This document shows positions 20,778 through 31,807 of a DNA stretch of 64,000 nucleotides, one piece after another (within the stretch, counting starts at the first letter, position 1; the number at the start of each line of letters is the position of its first letter). Source of the DNA: Pseudoxanthomonas sp. NC8 (GTDB taxonomy: Bacteria > Pseudomonadota > Gammaproteobacteria > Xanthomonadales > Xanthomonadaceae); contig CP060419.1 of the NCBI GenBank assembly GCA_025232375.1, forward strand, positions 309,001 through 373,000, in the 5' to 3' direction. The notes below the pieces were generated by a model. The model had not been told where the DNA came from and made no database searches. It worked only from the letters and a program-made list of their open reading frames with translations. A program made the position numbers and the translations under genes.

Positions 20778-22343
20778 GCTTCCCGGCGCCGAAGGCGATA
20801 TGGCCGCTGCTGTCCGCCGCCGAGGAACACGCCGCACGCCAGGACTGGGACGCGGCGATCGCCAGCTACGAGCGCGCACTGGCGCAGGCGCCCGGCGATC
20901 CCTGCACACTGGTGCAGCTGTCCTACGTGCATTCGCTGGCCGGGCACTACCGGCTCGCCAGCCGGCATGCGCAGGCGGCCGCGCGCGGCGGGGCGAGCGA
21001 TCCGGCCCTGTTGCTGGAGCTGCTGCCGCGACTGCGCACGTTCAACCAGGTGCCGGCGATGCTCGAATGCGTGGAGCGGCTGTTGCCGATGTCGCGCATG
21101 CCGATCCCGCTGCTGCTGGCCGTCGCCGCACAGCTGAGCTACGCGAACCTGCCCGACCGGGCGATCGCCTTCCTCGACGAGGCACGCCGGGCCGACCCGG
21201 ACTTCCCGCCCACGCTGTTGTCGCGCGGTAAGGTGCTGACCTACCTGGGGCGTTTCGAAGAGGCCGGGCAGGACCTGGCGCGCGCGCGCGCTGCGCCGCG
21301 CGCCGGAGATCGCGCAGGGCTACTGGCTGCAGGCGTGGATCGGACGGCAGACCGGCGAGCGCAACCACGTCGAAGCGATCCGCCGCGAACTGGCCCGCCC
21401 GGGGCGCAAGCCGGAGGACGTGGCCCTGCTGGGATTCGCCCTGCACAAGGAGCTGGACGACCTCGGCCGCCACGACGAGGCATGGCAGGCGCTGGTGCTG
21501 GCGTGCCGCGCCAAGCGCTCGCGGCTGGCCTACGATCCCGCCGCCACCCGGGCACTGTTCGGCGCGCTGGCGGCGTTCGAGCCGGCGCCGTCGCCTGTCC
21601 ACGCAGTGCACGAACATGCGCGCACGCCCCTGTTCATCGTCGGCATGCACCGCTCGGGTACGACCCTGCTGGAGCAGCTGCTCGACAGCCATCCGCAGGT
21701 GCAGGGTATGGGCGAGCTGTACGACTTCACCTGCGCGATGCGCCAGGCCACCGACCACCACTGCCGCGGGGTCCTCGATAAGGTGCTGGTCGAGCGCGCA
21801 CGCACGGCCGACCTGGCCGCGGCCGGACGCCAGTACCTGGATGGCGTGGCCTTGGCGGCTGGGGCCGCAGCGCTTCTTCAGCGACAAGCTGCCGTCCAAC
21901 TTCCTCAACGTCGGCTTCATCGTCCACGCATTGCCGCAGGCGCGGATCCTGCACATGGTCCGCGACCCGGTCGAGACCTGCTTCTCCAACCTGCGCGAGC
22001 TGTTCTCCGAAGCCAACGCCTACAGCTACGACCCACTCGAGCTGGCCGACTACCACCGCATGCACGATGGCCTGATGCGGCACTGGAAGGCGCGCCATCC
22101 CGGACGGATCCGGAAGTCGACTACCAGCGCCTGACCCGCGACACGGAAGCGGAGATGCGACGGGTGGCGGCGTTCTGCGGCCTGGAATTCGATCCGGCGA
22201 TGCTCCAGCCCGCCGCCGGCCGCGGCGTGGTCACCGCCAGCGCGGTGCAGGTGCGCGAGCGCATCCAGGTGCGCGAGCGGCCGAAATGGGAGCCGTACGC
22301 CCGCTGGCTGGCGCCGATGATCGAACGGCTGCAGGCGCGCTGA
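20774..22343 (+). CDS. TPR-containing sulfotransferase family protein (second of pair)
   Basis: About 520 residues with the same architecture as its neighbour: TPR helices (EEHAARQDWDAAIASYERAL, SLAGHYRLASRHAQAAARGG), then a sulfotransferase domain with the phosphosulfate loop FIVGMHRSGTTLLEQLLDSH and HMVRDPVETCFSNLRELF. Breaks at the CG run near 21285, at 21850 (CCTTGG; CCTGG restores DGVAWRLGPQRFFSDKLPSN) and at 22112 (ATCCGGAAG for ATCCTGGAAG). The two proteins align in order but differ enough in sequence to be an old duplication. ATG 20774 lies inside the preceding stop, so both are made together, possibly as a heteromer or with different acceptors. Confidence 0.82.
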
Positions 22344-22410
22344 GGCGAGTCGGCGGATCCGGCTCGACGGGTGGCGTGGCTTCGGCGGAATCGCGTGCCA
22401 CGCACCGGCG

Positions 22411-23265
22411 TCAGCCTGGCACGAGCTGCAGCAGGTGCCGCCCGTACTTCCCGCCTTCGGTGGCGCTGACCATGACGATCGCATAGGCGAACACGAGGCC
22501 GGCGGCGGCAAGCGCCGCCATGGCCGGCCACTTCAGCGTGCGCGGCAGCGCGAGCTGCCTGTGCCTGTTGCGGATGAAGAACTCGGCGACCAGCAGGTTG
22601 GGCACGAAGAACAGGTACAGGATCGCGTAGTCGAACGGGCCGAACGTATTGTCCCTGCCGACCCCCATCCCGCCGGTCAGGTCGTTTGAGCGCGGATCTC
22701 AAGGTCGAACACCCACGAGCCCAGCACCATCGCGAACAGGCGGATCGCCCACGCCCGGTGCAGGTCGAAGCGCCGGGCCCGGGCATGGACGTAGGCCATG
22801 ACCGCGCTCAGCATCAACACAGCGCCCCAGATCGCGAACGCGACCGAGGCCGGGGGCGCGTAGGCGCCGTGGGTCAGGATGAAGGACATGCCGCCGACCC
22901 CGGCGAGGAAGCCCGCGCCCACATAGATCCGGCCGGTCCAGCGGTGCACGGCGCGGTGGCGTGCGCGGATCGTGGCCGAGAACAGGATCGGTAAGGCCAG
23001 CACTAAGGATCGTGCCCATGGCGAAATGCAGGCCGATGCCGATGCCGGCGATCCAGTCGGACACGGTCGGCATCGGCAGGCCGGCGACCAGCACCCTCCA
23101 CTGTTCGAAGTTCTCCGAGGTGGCACCGGTGGCGCGGGCAATGATGTACAGGCCGAACAGGCCCAGGCCCGCCAGTGCCGCGAGGTGGAAGAAGCGACCG
23201 ATCCGGCCGTACAGGCGCTGTGCGGCAACCGCTGGCTGCGACCGCACGTGGGTGTGCTCGCCCAT
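22411..23265 (-). CDS. DUF2306-family integral membrane protein
   Basis: About 284 residues with seven or eight hydrophobic helices: FFHLAALAGLGLFGLYIIAR at the start, then HFAMGTIL, RAVHRWTGRIYVGAGFLAGV and HRAWAIRLFAMVLGSWVFDL, a layout resembling DUF2306 membrane proteins with conserved His in helices. The biochemical function is unknown. Breaks: 22980-23010 (CCTTAGTG for CCTGGTG) and 22683, where CCTGACC for CCTGGACC creates a false stop. Without that correction the last 85 residues (TFGPFDYAILYLFFVPNLLV to the end) would look like a separate gene. It lies downstream of the TPR gene on the same strand. Confidence 0.65.
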
Positions 23266-23356
23266 GGCGATTTCTCCGTGGGTCATGTCGCCGCGCCGAT
23301 CGGCATCGGACGGACGAGTCGTCAGACGAGTTTCTGTCGGGTCGCGGCCCGTGGCC

Positions 23357-25152
23357 TTACAGCCGCGCGATATCGGGCGCCTTGCCGCCAAGTAAGGCGT
23401 TGTCGTACGCCTTCCGTGCCGCTTCTTCGGCCGGCTTGTCGCCCTTGCGCCTGTAGACCTCCGCCAGCCCGGCCAACGCCCAGCCGTTGCCGCGCGAGCG
23501 CAGCAGCGATTCGCGCAGCACCTTTTCCGATTCGTCGAGCCGGCCTGGCGCAGGTAGACCGATCCCAGCGACTGCCGGATCGGGTAGTACCAGTACGGCG
23601 GTTCCATGTAGACAAGCGAATCCTCAATGGCGATCGCGGCCTCGTAGGCACGGGCCGCGGCAGCGAGGTCGCCGCGTGCGTCGGTAAGGCGGGCGGCGGC
23701 GACCAGGGCGCGCGGTCTGCACGATTTCCTTTCCGGGCACGTACCAGTCGATGTAGGGCTGGAAGTCCGCGCTGCGTTCGATGCGTTCGATCGCCGAGAT
23801 CTCGTGCTGTGCCCCAGCGAAGTCCTTTTCGGTAGCGTGGGCCAGCGCACGGGCATAGTGCGCGAGCGCCGACACCAGCACCTGGTTCTTGGGCGGCACT
23901 TCCAACGCGAGGATCTGCGCGGGCGGACTGAAGATGGCATGCGCCAGGTGCGGGGCGGCCTTGATCGGTTCGAGCAGCGGGAACTGCGCGACGACCTCGT
24001 CACCCAGCGCGGCGTCGAGCTTGCCCGCCGCCTCGATCGCGGTCGCGCCATCGCCCCCATCTGCGCGGAGACCAGCACGAAGTGGATGTTGTGCGGGTAG
24101 TAGGCCGCCTTGTAGAGCGGGTCCGATGGCGAGCTGGCGAAGTACGCTTCGTCGACGGCCATCGCGCGTTTGTTGATCTCCAGCGATTCCTTGAACATGC
24201 CGGCGCGGTAGTAGATATGCGCGGGCATATGCACGATGTGCCCCGCGCCGGGCATCAGCGCGGTAAGGCTGCCTGGCGTGCGGAAGGCCGCGCTCGGGCG
24301 AGGCCGACGCTTCGACGGCGTGGATGTACAGGTGGATCGCGCCGGGATGTTCCGGATTGCGGGGTAGGACCTTTTCGAGCGTGTCCAGCATCGCGCCCGC
24401 GCGGCCCTTGGGCTGCGTTCCCGCTGCCTCCCAGTAGTCCGGGGCTGGGTGTCCATGATGGATTCGGCGTACAGCGTCTGGATCGTGTCGTCCTCCGGGT
24501 ATTGCCTTACCACCGCTTCCATCGCGTCGGCGAAGGCGGAGTCGAGCGCGGCGCGGTCGGCGCCCGGATCGGCTAGATAGCGCTTGCCCAGCGCGGCGAT
24601 CAGCGCGCGGTCCTTGGCCGGCGCCGCCGCTGCCAGTTCCTGCGCCCGGCTCAGCGCCGCGAACGCGGGCGCCACCGCCTCCGGCTGCATGGGCGCGTTG
24701 ATGTTCGGCCCCAGCACCAGCGCCTCGCCCCAGTGCGCCATCGCCAGCCTGGGGTCCTCACGCTGCGCCGCATGGAACGCGCGCTGGGCCTCGGCATGGT
24801 TGAACGCGAACGCCCAGCGCAGGCCCTGGTCGAAATACGCCTGCGCCTTCGGGTGTGCCGTGCCCACCTCCAGGCTCAGCGTGCCGAGGTTGTCGTACAG
24901 CGGCACCGCGCCCCTGGGCGGCCTTCATCGGCGGCGCCGGGAACGGCCGGGTCTCGGTGGCCTGCGCGAGCACCGGGGCGTCGAGCAGTGCCGGCCGCCC
25001 AGCGGTGGCGGGCGAGCAGAATGCGCCTGCCGGATCGAGCAGGGAGTCGTACGCCGGCGGCGCACTCTCCGGCCGGCCCAGCAGGCTGGCCGAGCCGCAG
25101 ATGCCGGCGACCGCAACGGACAGGGCGATGAGTCGGGGGATGGCTTTCTCAT
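23357..25152 (-). CDS. Exported tetratricopeptide-repeat protein
   Basis: About 597 residues. The N-terminus (MRKAIPRLIALSVAVAGICG after correction) is a signal peptide. The mature part is TPR-like (AYFDQGLRWAFAFNHAEAQR, AMAHWGEALVLGPNINAPM, GAGHIVHMPAHIYYRAGMFK), the pattern of large secreted TPR proteins of proteobacteria whose function is not known. Numerous breaks: near 25140, 24917, 24435 (CCCCGGAC for CCCTGGGAC), 24290, 24070, 23708 and 23548 (CCAGGCC for CCAGGGCC). It is transcribed away from the CadC-like regulator, with 168 bases between starts. A regulatory link is plausible but unproven. Confidence 0.65.
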
Positions 25153-25320
25153 GACGGATGTCTCCAGGGAGCGTGTCCAGCTTCCGTCCCCGGCCCTTTC
25201 CAGTCTTTAGGGCAGTCGCAGGGCAGTCGCAGGTTGACGGCAGGACGGCCCGGGAGAGGCCGGGTTGCCCGTATGGACGGCCCCATATACTTGGCCGGGT
25301 GGGGTTTACCCTGGAAACGT

Positions 25321-27328
25321 ATGCCGCCGCCCGCTCCGGACCGCCTTGCCTTCGACGACGTGGTCATCGACTTCGCCGGCCTGCGGCTGTCGCGCGCCGG
25401 GCGGGAGCAGCCGCTCGAACCCAAGGCCTTCGCCGTGCTCGCTTTGCTGGCCGGCTCGCCCGGCCGGGTATTCACCCGCGACGAGATCCTCGACGCGGTC
25501 TGGGGCCATCGGCACGTCACCCAGAGCGTGCTCAACCGGATCATGAGCCTGCTGCGGCAGACCCTGGGCGAGGACGCGCAGCATCCGCGCCTGCTGCATA
25601 CGGTGTACGGGATCGGCTACCGGTTCGATCTGCCCGGGTCCGGCTCGATCGGCGAGGCAGCAGGGGCGAACGATGCCGTCGCGACGGCGCTGGCTCCGGC
25701 GCCTCCAAGGCTGCGACCGGCCTTGGCGCGTCATCATCGCGACAATCGGGCTTCTGGCGATCGGGGCCATCGCCTTGGCTGCTGACGAAGGACGAGCCGA
25801 TCCAGCCGCCTGCCACGGCGATCGCGCCTTCCGCATCCGGTGCGCCTTCGCTGGCGGTGCTGCCGTTCGCAGACCTGTCCCGGGCCCATGATAAGAATAC
25901 CTGGCCGATGGCCTTGGCCGAGGACATCCTCAACCAGCTCGCCCAGTCGCAGTCGCTGCGGGTGGTGGGGCGCACGTCGAGTTTCTCGTTCAAGGGCAGG
26001 AACGAGGACCTGCGCGTCATCGGCAGCAAGCTCGGCGTCGATCACCTGCTGGAAGGCAGCGTCCGCCGCGACGGCGACCAGCTGCGCGTCACCGCGCAGC
26101 TGATCCGCACCGACGACGGCACCCACCTGTGGTCGAAGACCTATGCGCGCGAGCTGCGCGACGTCTTCGCGGTGCAGGAGGAAATCGCGCGCGATGTGGC
26201 GCTGGCTTTGAGCGTGAAGCTGGATGTGGCCCGGTTCAACCGCGAACAGGGAGGCACCACCAACATCGAGGCTTACGACCGCTTGTTGCGCTGGCGCAGC
26301 ATCATGATGCGCGGGCAACTGGACGCCGAACACGATCGCGAACGCCTGCAGCTGGCGCGCGGGATGGTGGCGCTGGATCCGCAATGCGTGCTGTGCCGCG
26401 ACCTGCTGGCGCGCTCGCTGGATTCCATGGCACGGGAGCTGGGCGAGGCGCGCGGCGGACCGCTGCGGGCCGAGGCGCAGCAGGTGCGCGCGGAGATCGC
26501 CCGCACCGCGCCGGACAGCTGGGTGGGCAAGCTGATCCGCGCCAATGCGCTGTGGCGCGAGGGCAGGCGTGCGGAAGCCATCGACCTTAGTAAGGCAGGT
26601 CGTGGATGCCGGGCCACCGACCAAGGAGCGGGTCTGGGATTACACCTACATGCTCTACGCGATGGGCCATCTGGAGGAAGTCACCGCGCTGGTGGAACAG
26701 GTCCGGGCGAACGAACCCATGGCGCTGTACCTCTCGCGCGACCTGCAGTACGACTACACCGCCACGCGCCGCTACGAGGACGCCGAGGCCGAATACCGGC
26801 GCGCCCGCGTCCTGGAGGGCAGCCAGCTGTCGCCGGATTCGCTGGCCTTCTTCCGCCAGCTGGCGGGCAAGCGCGCCGGCGGCATGGAGGAGCTGCGCGC
26901 GCTGCATGCCCGCCTGCTGCGCCAGTCACCGGAGTTCGACACGCCGTTCTTCCGCGAGCTCGGCGCGGTGCTGGGCGATCGTGAGGCGATGCTCGCCCGT
27001 GTGCGCAAGGCGCTGGAGGACGAGAGCTATGGGGGAGGCAGCAGCGCCGCCTATCTATGGACCAACGTGGCCGATGCGCTGGGCGATGCCGACCTAGCCG
27101 TGGCCGCGATGCGCCGGGACCCTGGCGGGCTGGGAAGGATTCGAGCAGGGGGCCATGGCGCCGCCGCCGTATGTCGCGCTCTGGAACGCGCCGTACTCGA
27201 ACGTGCGCGCGCATCCGGACTTCAGGAAGCTGCTGGCCGAAACCGGCGTGGTCGATTACTGGCGCCAGACCGGCCGCTGGGGCGACGGCTGCGCGCCGGT
27301 GGGTGCTGAAGACTTCCAGTGCCGGTGA
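25321..27328 (+). CDS. CadC-like membrane transcriptional regulator with TPR-type sensor domain
   Basis: About 669 residues: an N-terminal OmpR-type winged helix (LEPKAFAVLALLAGSPGRVF, then NRIMSLLRQTLGE and VYGIGYRF), one TM helix (RVIIATIGLLAIGAIAWLLT), a TolB/FlgO-like segment (SLAVLPFADLS, LLEGSVRRDGDQLRVTAQLI) and C-terminal TPR-like helices. Such ToxR/CadC-type proteins bind DNA from the inner membrane and sense in the periplasm. Breaks at 25721 and 25773 (both CCTTGG for CCTGG; together they restore the TM helix exactly), 26588 (CCTTAGTAAGG for CCTGGTGCGG) and 27125 (GACCCTGG). A strong terminator follows. The likely target is the divergent TPR gene. Confidence 0.8.
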
Positions 27329-27359
27329 GGCGTACGGCGCGGTTCCCGGGCTGGAAAAG

Positions 27360-27385
27360 AAAAGCCCCGCCTGGGCGGGGCTTTT
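27360..27385. terminator. Bidirectional intrinsic terminator
   Basis: A perfect 12-base inverted repeat, AAAAGCCCCGCC and GGCGGGGCTTTT, with only two bases between the arms. It is flanked by A-rich and T-rich ends in both directions, so it can terminate both the regulator (stop at 27326-27328) and the convergent rho gene (stop at 27439). The centre reads CCTGG; given the error pattern of this sequence, the true loop may be longer. Confidence 0.9.
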
Positions 27386-27438
27386 CTCGATAACGTCGAT
27401 TGCGAAAACTCAGCGCTTCGTCGAGCTGAAGAACTCGC

Positions 27439-29127
27439 TCATCTCTTCATGGAAGAGAAGAATTCATCATTCGACTTGGTGTTCTTCATCTTGTCGAGCA
27501 TGAACTCCATCGCGCCGATCTCGTCCATCGGGTGCAGCAGCTTGCGCAGGATCCAGATCTTCTGCAGCAGCAGCTCCGGCTCGATCAGCAGGTCCTCGCG
27601 GCGGGTGCCCGAGCGGTTGATGTCGATGGCCGGGAACACGCGCTTTTCGGCGATGCGGCGGGACAGGTGCACTTCGGAGTTGCCGGTGCCCTTGAACTCC
27701 TCGTAGATCACCTCGTCCATCTTGCTGCCGGTGTCGATCAGGGCGGTGGCGATGATCGACAGCGAGCCGCCTTCCTCGACGTTGCGCGCCGCGCCGAAGA
27801 ACCGCTTCGGGCGGTGCAGCGCGTTGGCGTCCACGCCGCCGGTCAGCACCTTGCCCGAGCTGGGCACGACGTTGTTGTAGGCGCGGGCAGGCATGGGTGA
27901 TCGAGTCGAGCAGGATGACCACGTCCTTCTTGTGCTCGATAAGGCGCTTGGCCCGCTCGATCACCATTTCGGCGACCTGCACGTGGCGCGCGGCCGGCTC
28001 GTCGAAGGTCGAGGAGATGACCTCGCCGCGCACGGTGCGCTGCATTTCGGTCACTTCCTCGGGGCGCTCGTCGATCAGCAGCACGATCAGGTGCACGTCA
28101 GGATGGTTGGTCGTGATCGCGGTGGCGACCTGCTGCATCATCATCGTCTTGCCCGCCTTGGGCTGGGAGACGATCAGCGCGCGCTGGCCCTTGCCCTGCG
28201 GGGCCATCAGGTCGAGGATGCGGCCGGTGATGTCCTCGGTCGAACCGTCGCCGCGCTCCAGGCGGAAACGCCTCCGCGGGAACAGCGGCGTGAGGTTCTC
28301 GAACAGGGTCTTGTTCTTGGACGCTTCCAGCGGCTCGCCGTTGATCGTGTCGACCACCGACAGGGCGAAGTAGCGCTCACCGTCCTTGGGCCAGCGGATG
28401 CGGCCGCTCAGGTGGTCGCCGGTGCGCAGGTTGAAGCGGCGGATCTGGCTGGGCGAGATGTAGGTGTCGTCCGGGCCGGTAAGGTAGCTGGCCTCGGCCG
28501 CGCGCAGGAAGCCGAAGCCGTCCGGCAGGATTTCCAGCACGCCGTCGGCGGCCACGCCCTCGCCGTGGCGGGTCAGCACCTTGAGCAGGGCGAAGATCAC
28601 GTCCTGCTTGCGGGCGCGGGCCACGCCTTCGTGGATCTGCAGCTGCTCGGCGATTTCCAGCAACTTGTGCGCCGGCATCCGCTTGAGGTCGCCCAGCGAA
28701 TACTGGGGAAGCCTTCCGGCACGCTCGGGTGCGGGCGCGGCGGGTGCGGCATCTGGTTGTTGCCGTTGTCGTCCTGCATGCCACCGTCGTCGCGGAAGCC
28801 GCGGTTGCGCTCGCGGTCGCGCCGGTTGCGGAAGCGGTCGCGGCGGTTGTTGCGGCCACCGCCCTCGCGCTGGTCGCCGGCGTCGCCGCCTTGCGGCTGG
28901 CCCTGCTGGCTGCCGGAGTGGTCGGAGGCGGACTGGCTGGCGGGGTTTTCGCCACCGGACTGGGTCGCGGCGGGGGCTTGGGGCGGGGGAGGAGCCGAAG
29001 CGGCGGTCGCCGGCGCGGCGGCCTCGCCGGTACCGGCGTCGGCCGGCTTGCTTACGCGCTTGCGCGCACGCTTCTCGGCGGGTGCGTCATCGCTCCCGGG
29101 CGCTTCAGGCAGGGTGTTCTCGGACAA
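27439..29127 (-). CDS. rho: Transcription termination factor Rho with long basic N-terminal extension
   Basis: Rho core: N-terminal helix bundle ([15 protein letters not shown]), cold-shock-type RNA-binding fold ([30 protein letters not shown]), Walker A ([12 protein letters not shown]), Walker B ([12 protein letters not shown]), Q-loop region ([13 protein letters not shown]), and C-terminus [19 protein letters not shown]. About 140 extra residues precede the core, rich in Ala/Pro/Gln and then Arg/Asn/Gly/Asp ([20 protein letters not shown]), as in Rho of other high-GC bacteria, where such inserts add RNA binding. Breaks at 28706 (run of C) and 27893 (CCCATGCCTGCC where ACCCGCCTGGCC is required, giving DSITRLARAYNN). 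Rho is essential, so these breaks cannot be real inactivation. It is downstream of trxA on the same strand. Confidence 0.93.
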
Positions 29128-29350
29128 GGGTGTGATTCCTCGCTGGTAGATGCGAGCGCCCGATGCGGGCGTTGGATCCTGTGTGGGATGGTGGTCCGGC
29201 GATGGCCGGACGGGACGCGGCAGCGGATTCTGCGGCCGGTTGGAGCGACACTAACACCGGCTGCCGCGCACCGGCAAGCGCGCCGGTGGCATGGTCGGGG
29301 ACAGTTCAGGCGCGGACGGCCGGACTGGCCGTCGCGCCGGGGGCAGCGGC

Positions 29351-29688
29351 TCAGGCGGCGGCGCCGAGGGTCTTGTCGATCATCTGGGTCAGCTGGCCCT
29401 TGCCCACGGCGCCGACCCGGTGGCCTGGATCTGGCCATCCTTGAACAGCAGCAGCATCGGGATCGAGCGCACGTGGTACTTGATCGCGGTGGCGCGGTTC
29501 TGGTCGATATTGACCTTGGCCACCTTCATCCGGCCGTCGTAGGCCTGGGCCAGTTCATCGACGATCGGGGAAATCATCTTGCAGGGACCGCACCACTCGG
29601 CCCAGAAGTCGACCAGGACCGGTTCCTGGGACTGCAGCACGGCGCTGTCGAAATCGCCGTCGCCGACGTGCATCACCTTGTCGTTCAC
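29351..29688 (-). CDS. trxA: Thioredoxin
   Basis: About 112 residues with the canonical active site [11 protein letters not shown] and cis-Pro region [14 protein letters not shown]. It reduces cytoplasmic protein disulfides. A single break near 29417 (CCACCGGGTCGG; one C lost) separates the last 24 residues; after correction the protein ends [20 protein letters not shown], a normal thioredoxin C-terminus. Gene order trxA then rho on one strand, with rhlB divergent, is conserved in xanthomonads and other gammaproteobacteria. The 223 bases between trxA and rho contain no further gene; they probably hold the rho promoter and leader. Confidence 0.92.
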
Positions 29689-29890
29689 TTGGTATCTCCG
29701 TGGATTGCCGGCACCTCGGGCGGAGCCGGGGTGCCTTTGGGTTAAACTGGGGCGTTTCGCGGAGAAATCAAGGGGGCCACCGTCCCCCGACGGCCGCGCG
29801 ATCCGACGACGGACCGCAGTGTGCGGCCCCCGGAAACCGATGCAACCCGCGCGCCGCCGGCGTTGCGACGGGGCACCTCATGAAGACTGG
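29689..29890. promoter_or_regulatory. Divergent promoter region between trxA and rhlB
   Basis: About 200 bases separate the two divergent starts. I see no clear conserved operator; the segment contains GGTTAAACTGGGGCG near 29740, a local AT-rich patch that could form a promoter. Nothing else is apparent. Confidence 0.4.
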
Positions 29891-31615
29891 ATGATGAGCG
29901 ACAAACCGCTGACCGATGTAGCTTTTTCCTCTTTCGACCTGCACCCGGCGCTGCTCGCCGGGCTGGAAGCCGCCGGCTTCTCGCGCTGCACGCCGATCCA
30001 GGCGCTGACCCTGCCGGTCGCGCTGCCCGGCGGCGATGTCGCCGGGCAGGCCCAGACCGGCACCGGCAAGACCCTGGCGTTCCTGGTGGCGGTGATGAAC
30101 CGCCTGCTGACCCGCCCGGCGCTGGCCGAGCGCAAGCCCGAGGACCCGCGCGCCCTGATCCCAGCGCCGACCCGCGAGCTGGCGATCCAGATCCACAAGG
30201 ACGCGGTCAAGTTCGGCAGCGACTGGGCCTGCGCTTCGCCCTGGTCTATGGCGGCGTGGACTACGACAAGCAGCGCGAGCTGCTGCAGAAGGGCGTGGAC
30301 GTGATCATCGCCACCCCGGGCCGGCTGATCGACTACGTCAAGCAGCACAGGGTCGTTTCGCTCCACGCCTGCGAGATCTGCGTGCTGGACGAAGCGGACC
30401 GCATGTTCGACCTGGGTTTCATCAAGGACATCCGCTTCCTGCTGCGGCGCATGCCGGTCCGCACCGAGCGCCAGACCCTGCTGTTCTCGGCCACCCTCAG
30501 CCACCGCGTGCTGGAGCTGGCCTACGAGCACATGAACGAGCCGGAAAAGCTCGTCGTGGAAACCGAGACGATCACCGCCGCGCGCGTGCGCCAGCGCCTG
30601 TACTACCCGTCCGACGAGGAGAAGCTGCCGCTGTTGATCGGCCTGCTGTCGCGCAGCGAGGGCGCGCGCACCATGGTGTTCGTCAACACCAAGGCCTTCG
30701 TCGAGCGCGTTGCGCGTTCGCTGGAACGGGCCGGCTACCGGGTGGGCGTGCTGTCGGGCGACGTGCCGCAGAAGAAGCGCGAATCCCTGCTCAAGAAGTT
30801 TGGCCGGGCAGCTGGAGATCCTGGTCGCGACCGACGTGGCCGCGCGCGGCCTGCACATCGACGGGGTGTCGCATGTCTACAACTACGACCTGCCGTTCGA
30901 CGCGGAGGACTACGTCCACCGCATCGGCCGCACGGCGCGCCTGGGCGCGGAAGGCGATGCGATCAGCTTCGCCTGCGAGCGCTACGCGATGGGCCTGCCG
31001 GACATCGAGGCCTACATCGAACAGCGGATCCCGTCCGAGCCGGTCACCGCCGAACTGCTGACCGCGCTGCCGCGACCGGAGCGTCCGAAGCTGGAAGGCG
31101 ACGCGGCGGGCGAGGGCGAGGAAGAGGAAAGCATCGGCCAGATCTTCCGCGAGGCGCGCGAGCAGCGCGCCGCCGACGAGGAGCGTCGTGGCGGCGGTCG
31201 TTCGGGCGGCCGCAGTGGCGGTGGCCGCAGCAGTGGTGGCGAACGTCGCGAGGGCGAGCGTCGTCCGCGGCGCAAGCCGGCCGGTACGGGCGACGCCGCG
31301 GTCGAAGCGACGGCGACCGTCGCCGGTGCCGGGACCGCTGCCGGCAGCGAGGCCCCCCGTCCGCGCCCCGCGTCCGCCGCGTGGCGAAGGCCAGGGCGAG
31401 CCGCGGACGGATGACGAACGCGCCCCGCGCAAGCGTCGTCGCCGCCGCAACGGAAAGCCGGTCGATGGCAGTGCCGCGCAGGCTCCCGCCGAGCGCAAGC
31501 CCGTGGCTCCCTCGCAGGTGCCGGCCACGCACCAGGCTCCCCGGTCGCAGACAAGGAGAAGGACTCCTTCTTCGGCCGCATCGGCCGCAAGCTGCGTTCG
31601 CTGGTCGGCGGCTGA
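29891..31615 (+). CDS. rhlB: DEAD-box RNA helicase RhlB
   Basis: About 574 residues. Helicase motifs in order: Q motif ([16 protein letters not shown]), motif I ([10 protein letters not shown]), Ia (APTRELA), Ib (TPGRL), DEAD box as [16 protein letters not shown] (LLFSATLS), motif IV region ([10 protein letters not shown]), V ([15 protein letters not shown]) and VI ([12 protein letters not shown]). A long low-complexity Arg/Gly/Ser tail ends in a conserved C-terminal piece ([15 protein letters not shown]). It unwinds structured RNA in the degradosome. Breaks: 30227 (CGACTGGG for CGACCTGGG), 30797 (TTTGGCC for TTCCAGGCC), about 31380 and 31545. At 30153 an in-frame change gives IPAPTREL where ILAPTREL is expected (CCCAG for CCTGG). 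Confidence 0.9.
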
Positions 31616-31626
31616 CGGGGCTGGCC

Positions 31627-31654
31627 CCGCGTTCCCGCCCTGGCGGGAACGCGG
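31627..31654. repeat. Perfect hairpin after rhlB
   Basis: Thirteen-base arms CCGCGTTCCCGCC and GGCGGGAACGCGG separated by two bases, 11 bases after the rhlB stop. There is no T-run on either side, so it is more likely an mRNA 3'-end stabilising structure or a Rho-independent-like pause site than a classical terminator. Confidence 0.6.
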
Positions 31655-31807
31655 CACGGCCGTCGGCGGTGAGCGCCGGGCGGCCCGCTTTTGCTTCGGG
31701 GTCCTTGGCCTCGCGCATGGGCGTGCTGGCGCCGCGGGGTTGCCGCGGCGGGAGCGATGTGGCCAAGCCCTGTCGCTGCCCGCTCAAGCCCCGGCATAAT
31801 CAGCCGC

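Noticed and set aside
22411-22680. A separate small membrane-protein gene at 22411-22668
   Set aside because: It is the C-terminal part of the DUF2306 protein; the stop at 22683 arises from CCTGACC in place of CCTGGACC.
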